Shown here: positions 1 through 9,000 of the stretch, in pieces
Numbering within the stretch: position 1 is the first letter of the stretch
How the letters are laid out: every line of letters begins with the position of its first letter
Assembly: GCA_021772355.1 (NCBI GenBank)
Contig: JAJFMB010000211.1
Location: 1-12,070, forward strand
Direction: 5' to 3'
Length of the DNA: 12,070 bases
From: Chlamydiota bacterium
Lineage (GTDB): Bacteria > Chlamydiota > Chlamydiia > Chlamydiales > JAJFMB01
Program-made: the position numbers and the translations under genes
The notes under the pieces: model-generated
Database searches by the model: none
What the model was told of the DNA's origin: nothing
The model's input: only the letters and a program-made list of their open reading frames with translations

Positions 1-3000
1 GTACGACAGAAAAAACATGCAGTACTACTAAGATTAGTCAATAAATTGCGAAGTCCAAACATATTTTCTTCCAGTTTTGAAGCTTTCTCAACTTTCTCAG
101 ACGTCCATGATTGGAGAGGTCGCTATGCAATTCCTATCACTGATGCTTTCGATACTGCTTTAGAAACAGAAGATGCGAAAAGCCTACTCATCATCTTTTC
201 TGGGTTTAGCAATCTCGAAAATCGGCAATCAGCAAAGGGAAAGACTGCATATATGATATTTGCCGAACAACTGCCGCCGTATGAAGGCATCACTGCAATC
301 CCTGCTTCTGCAGATCTTAGCCTGAAGGATACAGAAGGAAATGACCTCTTAATCTATGCCTGCAAAGCGGGAAACGTACGAATCGTAGAACAGGTACTGA
401 ACCATTACAAGGCCAAACGAGAGGACAATCCCTTCTTTGGGACTCTTTTCTCCCCCTTTCCTGCATTGACAAGGAATCACACCGGGAAAACTGCTCTTGA
501 TTTTGCTGTGAATCATCCTGAAGTGATGAAAGCTTTGTGCGATGCTAACTTTTTAAATCCAAAGCAAAAAGCTCACTATTTACCCAAAATGCCATCAGAG
601 GTGACAGTTCCCCCATTTCAATGGGAAAATCTTGTAAAACCTAATCATGTGTTCGGAGCTATCCATGCTGACTATCTCCTAAGAGATTCTTCTTATGAGG
701 GGGGGACAATGGTCGACACATTATCTTTACTTGCCGATCATTTTGCTGCTTCCGGAGATAAGCAAAAAGCCCTGCTTTATGCCCGGGCGAATGAATTAAC
801 AACATCCCTATATCAACTACCAACATATGATTATATCTCAGAGCTAAACAAAATCAGCCGCAGCCTTGCAGAAGAAATCGCTCTTTTAAACCCCGGTGAG
901 AGTCGCCTCATCCCCGGAGGGTGGTCAGGGTTTTCTCAATCTGGCCATGCTATGCTCTATGAATGCGCGAGAGAAAAGGATGGGTCTTTCTCCTTCTGGA
1001 TCTACAACAGTGGAGACGGGATTCAGTTAGGACATGCTCAAAAAATTCGGGGAGAAAAGGAAACTTTTCAAATGGCACTTAAAGTGGAGGGATTGTCTGC
1101 GGAAGCCGTAGCAAATCCGGAGTTTTTGCGCAGCTTGCTTGAAATGAACACCAAGCCCACTCATGACAAAGAAAAAAATAGGATGTATTGGAGAGAGGAA
1201 AACGTAAAAGATTACTGCGCTGAAGATATTTATGCCCACCTGCTTCCGCTCTTATTGCGCAAAGGAGGCAAGATCGCAACTCTTCCGGAACATACATTTC
1301 CTTATATGACAAAGCAGCGTTCAGGCACTTGCGCGTGGAGCTCGATCTTACCTCAAGTACGAAAATCGATGAATGAAAGGGAGTTTAAACGATTTAAAAT
1401 TGAGATAAAACGCTCGACGTTAAAGAAATACTACGAACTACAGAAGGAGAAAATATCCGAATTAGGCGATGAATACGTCTTGCTCAGAACAGCCTCTGAG
1501 AAACTCGCCCGCGCGGCAGCGAAAAATGTTACGAGAGGCTTTTTGACACCTGAGGAGGGGGAACAGATTCTTTCAGAAGTGAATGAGGTTCTTGCTACGC
1601 TAGAAAAAGCGAAGAGTGCTCCGCCATACTCCCCCACAATCGTTAGCCTTCCCAGCAGGGAAGAAGGTACCGGTCAAGGACTGGTTTCGAGTGAAAGGGG
1701 CCCACAAGGGATAGACTGTTATTTTAGGGAGGAAGAATCTAAACTTCCAGAGATAAAACCTATCTCCTTCGATGTCCAAAGCCGCCCTACAGTAGAAGAA
1801 ATTTCACCTAAGACTTTAGAATTTGCTAAGGCATATTTGGAAAGTCTCGTAAAATCCCAAAGACAAAACCCCTCGGCACAAACGCTTCAGGAAACGGTTC
1901 ATTTTTGCGAAGAGGTCGCAACTAAAATTCCGCTTCCGTTTTGGGAACATGTGGAAAATCCACAAGAAATGCTTCCCCTTCTGACCGATATCGCTATGAT
2001 GATGGGAGAAGCTTTATGCAACCAAAAAGAACAGTCCGCTTTTGCGATATTAGCCTTTCTTACTTTGCAAACTGCCGCCTTACACGTTGCGAAACAACTG
2101 CCTGAATTACAGCCTTTGCATGACGCAGGATTGTACAATCCCTACATCGATCTTTTAAGAGAAGACCCCTATTTTATTTTTCGCGATCCTACACTCGATG
2201 CGCGTAAAGAAGCACTTTTATCCTATTTAGACAAAGACAAAAAACAACAACTTTTCCGCTATACCTCTGAAAAAGTGCAGATAGAGGGCGAATTTTCTGA
2301 AAATATTGAGCATGAAATCTTGGCAAAACTCATTATCGATGAAGAAAAGCTCAAAGAACATGTACAGGCACTAGTGGAGCAGTGCCGTCAAAAAGCCAGG
2401 GAATTGCGTTGCGAAGTTAATGACGATCCAAAGTTCTTGAAAAAATTGCTCTTATTACAAGATACCGGAGAGCAAGGATACTTACCGAAAAGTTATTATC
2501 ACTTAAAACGTCTCAGCCTTCTTGCTTTGCAACTGGACAAAAATCAAGGGGGTGATCCCCCCAAAAACTATGAGAAGATGACCATTCATTGGCCGGAAAG
2601 TCATCCAGATTACAGAGAAAAACTTTCGGCTGAGTTAAATGTCTCTATCCCCTTTACTCGAAGTTTACGTCACTATAATAATTCTCATCGCTCTATTTAT
2701 CGTCTCCGTGGAAAAAGGATTACAGACACGAAATCTGAATCAGGGATCGCCATATCCCATTATGAAACATTCGAAAGAATTCGAGAGTCTTTAGTATGTG
2801 ATCAAATTGGGGGAATACGTCTTCGCTACATTCTTAATACGCTAGGAACAGACTTTTCGCAGCTTCAAGTACAAGATAATCAGCAGCTCTTAGAACTCTT
2901 TGCCTTTCGCTCCGATGGCACTATTGTAGAGGAGCTAAAAGAGGAGCCAGTGCTTGCCCAACAGGTTGTCACCTTTTTACAACAAGCCTTATCTTTTTAT

Positions 3001-6000
3001 CGAGGTGCCTTGCCGGAAGTCGATAAACCAAGCTCTCTATTTATTTTACGGCTTTCCCTTCAATTCCGCAGATATTTTGAGCAGGCCGGGTGCGCTAAAG
3101 CTTTGGCGGATCTGCCGAATCCTCAGGAAGTGATCCAAACGTGGATTGAAGAAGAGCAAGATCCGCATATGCTCACGTATTTATGGCTGCATCAAGCGTT
3201 GACGTACGAAGATGACCCCGTACTCAATGAAGAAGGAGCCTTTACCCTGCTATCTGCAGAGCTACTTATCCAAAACATAGGGATTCCCGAACATCTCAAC
3301 CATCCCGAACTTTTGCGACGCATGCACGCCCTTAAAAGCCGACATGAAAAAGCACTTAGCAGCATCGCTCCTCGGATAGTAGGGCACCTTGCGCAACATT
3401 TTGACAAGGACGCTCCAGAAGAATGGACAGGAACATACCCCTACTTTAAATGCCAGAGCTGTCAAATTTATTTGCATAGGATGACCTTCGACAGCATCTA
3501 TGGAACTTTCTCCGCATTGCAGCAAAGATTTAAAGACAATCCTTGTTGGCAGGAGATCGGCTATCGGCCCCCCATGGTTTTCCATACAAGTCAAAAAGAC
3601 ACCTTCACTCATCCTCGTTGGGGAAAAATGGAGCTCCATAATGACTTTGGATCCCCCCTTATACTAAAAAGAACCCTGCCTACGGGTGTTCCCGTCATCT
3701 CTCAATTTAAAAGAGAAAAACTTCCGCCACTCATCCAGTTATTAACAGCACACAAAGAGCTGCTCCCTTGGGTAGATATAAACGGCCACTACTATCTCTG
3801 CGATAAAATCTCTGGCGACATCGTGTATCGCACCGATGAAACTGAGGTCGTCCATCTTCCCAGCGGAAGAAAGCAAGCCAAGATGCCCAAGCAACTAGAA
3901 GAGCTTTTTTCTTCCTTTGAAGAGCGCGAAAACACCATTGCTTGGGCCAAAGACGGTCGTCTCAATGCCATCGAGTTCCCTCGCTATCGCAATAGCGAAG
4001 GAAGCGCGCTAAATTTTCACTGTGTTCCCGATCCGGAAATTCCTGAAAATACTCACCTCGTGCTAGAACAAGATCCCGCATGGCGGCTAGCTGAGCAGGA
4101 CCCCTCAATCACAAAAATAGTGGGGCCAAACGTCCTTCTCCTTATCAATGCCAATGGACAAAAAAGAATCCTTCTGCCGCATCAAAAAAGAGAGTTAAAG
4201 CAAGAAGGCAAAGACACCTTAGCCAAAGACAAGATCCCTCCAACTCCCGGTATAATAAAGGACTCTTTTTCTGTGTTCTTTTTAGATATCTCGGCAGATG
4301 GACATCCCATCCCCAAAACCCCTGAAGAGATCCTTCACTTGACCTATCTGATGATGGCGTATCAACGGTATGATCACGCCGCGCACTTCATTTCGCAACT
4401 CCATCTTCCACAAAAAGCTCCCGAAAGCTTAAAACAAGAGATGCTAAATATCCTTTCTTTACGAAAGAAGTACAACGTCGACCCTAATCAACGAGCCAGT
4501 CTTCTCCGTGTCGCACATGCCCTTGGACTAGATACCTATAATGAGTGGCAAGAAGAAAAAGACAAGGTGCCTGAGAATATGGCACTAGATATGTTAATTT
4601 ATCTGGATAATCTGGGAAATGTCACATCAGCCTGCACGCTATCAAAAACAGAAGAGATTGATATTATATCTTGGTTGCAAAAGAGAGGTGTGTTCTCAAT
4701 TAATATTTTTTCGAAGCCGACAACGAAGGTTGTGAAATCCGACGTACTACTAAATCGACTCCACTACCTCCAAACGGATAAATGGCCCGATACTAAGAGA
4801 AAGGTCTCTCACTCTCATAAAATGAGCATAGAGTGGGGTTTATCCTCTAGCACAGAACAACTGTATGCCGAATTTAACTCAGCTACGGGCCCGTTTGCTT
4901 TGACCGATTGCTCTCAACTAGAATCGCAATTCGCTACTTATTACCACATCATGCGAGAAAACCTTCCGCTAAAAGAGGAGCTCAGAGACAGGCTCTGCTA
5001 TCTGAAAAAAGAGATCACTTCTTCTTCTGAAAACCCAAATCAAAACAAAGAGCTTCTTCTCTATTTGGTTTACGCCTACTTTACTGACAAAGAGCAATTA
5101 CCAAAGTTACATGAAAAGAATTTTTTAAAAAAGATACACAATGACGCAAAAACTTTCTTCAAAAAAAATCCTCATGCTCTGGATCAGTTTTACGGTGTGA
5201 TTCCACCAAGCACTCTAAAAATTCAAGGACCCAAAGAGTCAAAAGAGGTCGGAGCGCGTAGGCCCCGGCTACAACTTGTGACACCCCAGCCACTACAATC
5301 ACAACCGCCTAATGACCCTCTTAAGGAACATCAAAGGCATTTCGAAGAGGTCCCTTCACAACCAAAAACCCCACACCAACTCTTTAACCTGCAAGAAGCG
5401 GACATAAAGACATGCCAAGACAGAGAGTGTGCTGATTTTGATCGTGACCTGATCGCCGGTAGTGAAAAAGCGGCGAAGAAAACACAGTGGAAATTAAGGG
5501 ACGGGGAGTCGATTGAGGAGATTGAGAAGCAGCTTGAAGATGAAGTTAACCTGGCTCAAACGGCGCTTAATAGCCAAGAAAAAGAGATGCTGACATTTGC
5601 CAACCAACTTCCGGAAGATGCAAAAGAAGCGCTACTTATTAAACTTGAGCTCACGGGAAAATCCCGCAAGCCCATGGAAACAAAAGAGCTGGTACGTCTA
5701 TTTCTTCAAGAGGATCAGGAAAGGCTCTATCGTATTTCTTCACTGGATGGAAAGCAAATTCCGCTTCTTTTTCAGCATATCCAACGCTTTTTAGAAGAAG
5801 CAACGGCCTTGCAACTTAAAAAGGCGGCACTGGATGCTGCAAAAACACGGGACTTGGAAAAGCTTAGCACCACCTGCTTTACCAAACGGCACTTCGATCC
5901 AAGAGCTCCTCATTGCCGCGCCCAACTTGTTTTGGAATACAGCTTGGGATTTTTCTTGAGAGATGCCCAAGTGGATGTCCTTGAGAAAATGGGAAGACAG

Positions 6001-9000
6001 CAAGACGGCTCTATTCGCAATATTTGCTCTCAGCTAATTATGGGCGGTGGTAAAACTAAAGTGCTGCTACCCCTGCTCGCGCTATCAAAGGCCGACGGGA
6101 AGTCCCTCCCCATTGTCATTGTTCCTGAAGCACTCTACCAAACCAACCTCCACGATATGTCGCAAACCTCTTTTGAGCTTTTTGGTCAGCGCGCCCATAC
6201 CCTTAACGTCACTCGCGAAACAAAAATGACTGTCGAAACCGCCCAAAACATGCTCGACACTTTGAATCGTGTTAAAGAGCGTAAAAGCTATCTCATCATG
6301 ACGCCCTCGCAGTTGCAATGTTTGCAATTGAAATATGTCGAGCTCTTAGAACTTGCGAGCGAAACAGAGAATCCCGAAATTGATGAAGCCTTGCTGAAAT
6401 TTGAAGAGGTGTTAGCGGAAATCAAGACGCACGGCGAGGCGTTAGTCGATGAAATGGATACCGTGCTGAATTGCCGCTCGGAAGTGATCTATGCGGCGGG
6501 GGAAAAGAAACATCTGGAACCTTCCCACATTAATGTTGTCAGAGAGGTTTTCCACCTTTTGAAAGAGGACGAGAAACTTGGCCTAAGGAAAAAACAGCAG
6601 CACTTGCACACGCCCGAACACTACATTCAGCTCAAGGAACGCATCGTTCGAAAATTTCAAGAAAAATACTCCCTCCCTGATGCGGCAGTTAACTTTGTCT
6701 TGGGAAAAACCGAAGATATCCCTCCAGAAGTTCAGAACTCTCCTCATAAAGAGGTTCTACGTATACTTAAAGACGAACTCCTAGTCATCCTCCCCTCCAC
6801 TTTGAACAAAAAAACGGGAGAAAAATACGCGCTTTCAGAAAAAGATCACACTAAGCTCTACCCCATACCGTACGCTGCGGCCGGCAGACCCAAAGAAAAA
6901 TCTGAGTTTGGAAACGAACTTGAAACCCTAAACTACTGCTTCCAATACTTCTTGGGTAATGGCTTGACCTTAGAGCAAGCCCGCGACTGGATCGCCTCGC
7001 TACGTACAGACGCAGAACGAGAAGTTCACATTGATGAAACCCCTTTTCCTGAGACAGAGGCAGCCAAGCAATTCTTTGCGATGACAGGGCTTCCCTTGGA
7101 AAGTATCCACAAAAATTCTGCAGGAGAATTCGATTTAGAGCAAATACGCACTGCTATGCATAAGATCAACGGTAACAGCGAGGCTCTTATGGCCTTTGTC
7201 ATTAACCGAGTTGCTCCGCAAATCACTTATTTTGATGGTAAGCTTACTTCTGATAGCCACAACTTAGCTGCTATGTTCCACACGATTCAGGGCTTTACCG
7301 GCACGCCTTGGAACTCTATGAGCTTCCCATCCTATATAGAAACTTTGCATGAAGCTGGCACCATTGGCGAGGTTGCCGATCACCTTCTATCCGATCCGCT
7401 CACGCAACAAGTTCACATTGTCAAAGGGACAGAACCGCACCAGATCCTAAATGCTGCTGGCGATCTATCTAAAGTGCGTGCTTGGATTGACACCGGAGCC
7501 ATCTTGGAGGGACGTCGCAATGCAGACATCGCCCAACAACTCTCCAACTACTTTAGTAAAGATCCCCAAATTCAGGCGATCCTCTACTTTGATGACGATA
7601 CAGATGAGCTAACACTCCTAAAAAAAGGAACAGAAAAACCGATCCGCTTAAAAGGCTCTGATCCCTCATTAGTGGCCGCTCATGGCGTATCGCCCGATCA
7701 TATCTTCACCTATTACGACCAGAGTCACACCACTGGTACTGATATTGCCCAGGACAAAGAGGCGCACGCCATCATCACACCGAGCTCGCAAAACTTCCGC
7801 CGCGACTTCTTCCAGGGATCCATGCGTATGCGACAGTTAATGAAACAGCAAAAGCTTATTCCCGTTGTTCACTATGGGGAAGCGGAAAAAATGCATCCAG
7901 AAGACCCGGAAAGCATCACTTTACGTGATGTCATCACCCACACAGTGCTCAAACAAGCTGATCAAGTGGGTCAGGACAACTTCCACTCTACCATCAAAGC
8001 AATGAAATGCGCTTTACGAGAAGACGCCTTAAAAAGAATCTCTAAAGCAAGCCTTGCAGAAAAAAAACAACTCTGCCGAGCCTTGAGACCAACCAAACTT
8101 CTTTCTGAAAAATTAGAACAAGAATTGCTTAGTTTCTCCAAGCAAGAAGACACTGTCTCTGCCCTAAACAACATTAAGCAGGGCCTCGTAGACTCCTATG
8201 TCTCAGCTCTCAGTTTATCTCCTCAAGAAAAAGAAAAATTTGACGCGATATGCCAAACCTTTATTGATCAAATGACCACGCAAAAAGGGTTGCCTGCTAC
8301 AGTGCTTTCACCCACTATCTCCTCAAAAGATACTGAAGTACAGAAAATGGTCGAAACCAAAACAGAGGTCGCCCAACAAAAAGAAACACAAAGAGAAATA
8401 CAGCTAGAAATCAATCTAAAATTATATCACAACGTTCCAGATGAAAAAGTGCAAAATAAAAAATGGGATAATGTCGATCTCTACACAGGCACCTTAGACC
8501 AAGCGGTAGCCAGCATTCAAGAAACCATAGGGTGCCCTCCTGTCCAAGAGGTCATCGACAAAATTGCAGCAGACAATCGACTTACTTTGGGTCCTTGTTT
8601 CTCATCCGACCTCTACGTGACAAAGAACTTTCTCCAAACACAGAAAAAGGCAGATACTTTATTAACACCTAATGACAAAACACCTTATCATCTGCTTGTG
8701 ATGACCGACGAGGATACTAATGAGTGCCGCTCAGTCATCGTTAGCTTATACGATGTCCAACAGCTTCGTAAGCTTTTTGCAAAGCAAAAAGACAGCAAGC
8801 GCAAGCTCATCCTCTTTAGCACATTTACCGGCGAGCCCATTCTTCACAGCCCCGGCACTAAAACAGAAGAGATCTCCTCAAAGCCTGCGTTTCAACAAGC
8901 CCTGCTCCAAGCGCGCTTTATCGCAGGTGATATCCATTCGCTAAATAGCAAAAAAGAACACCCCGCCTTCCACCAGTGGTATCACACTAACGAAAACACC

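Noticed and set aside
46..48. TTG as the real start of the giant gene
   Set aside because: No Shine-Dalgarno precedes it and the frame is open through base 1, so it is more likely an internal Leu codon.
3451..3490. Zinc finger in the giant protein (Cys1136, Cys1139, His1144)
   Set aside because: Only one CxxC pair and one nearby His; no second ligand pair at proper spacing.
3262..3639. 125-codon open frame on the minus strand
   Set aside because: Lies wholly antisense inside the giant gene; its Cys/Ser-rich composition and lack of any domain mark it as a shadow.
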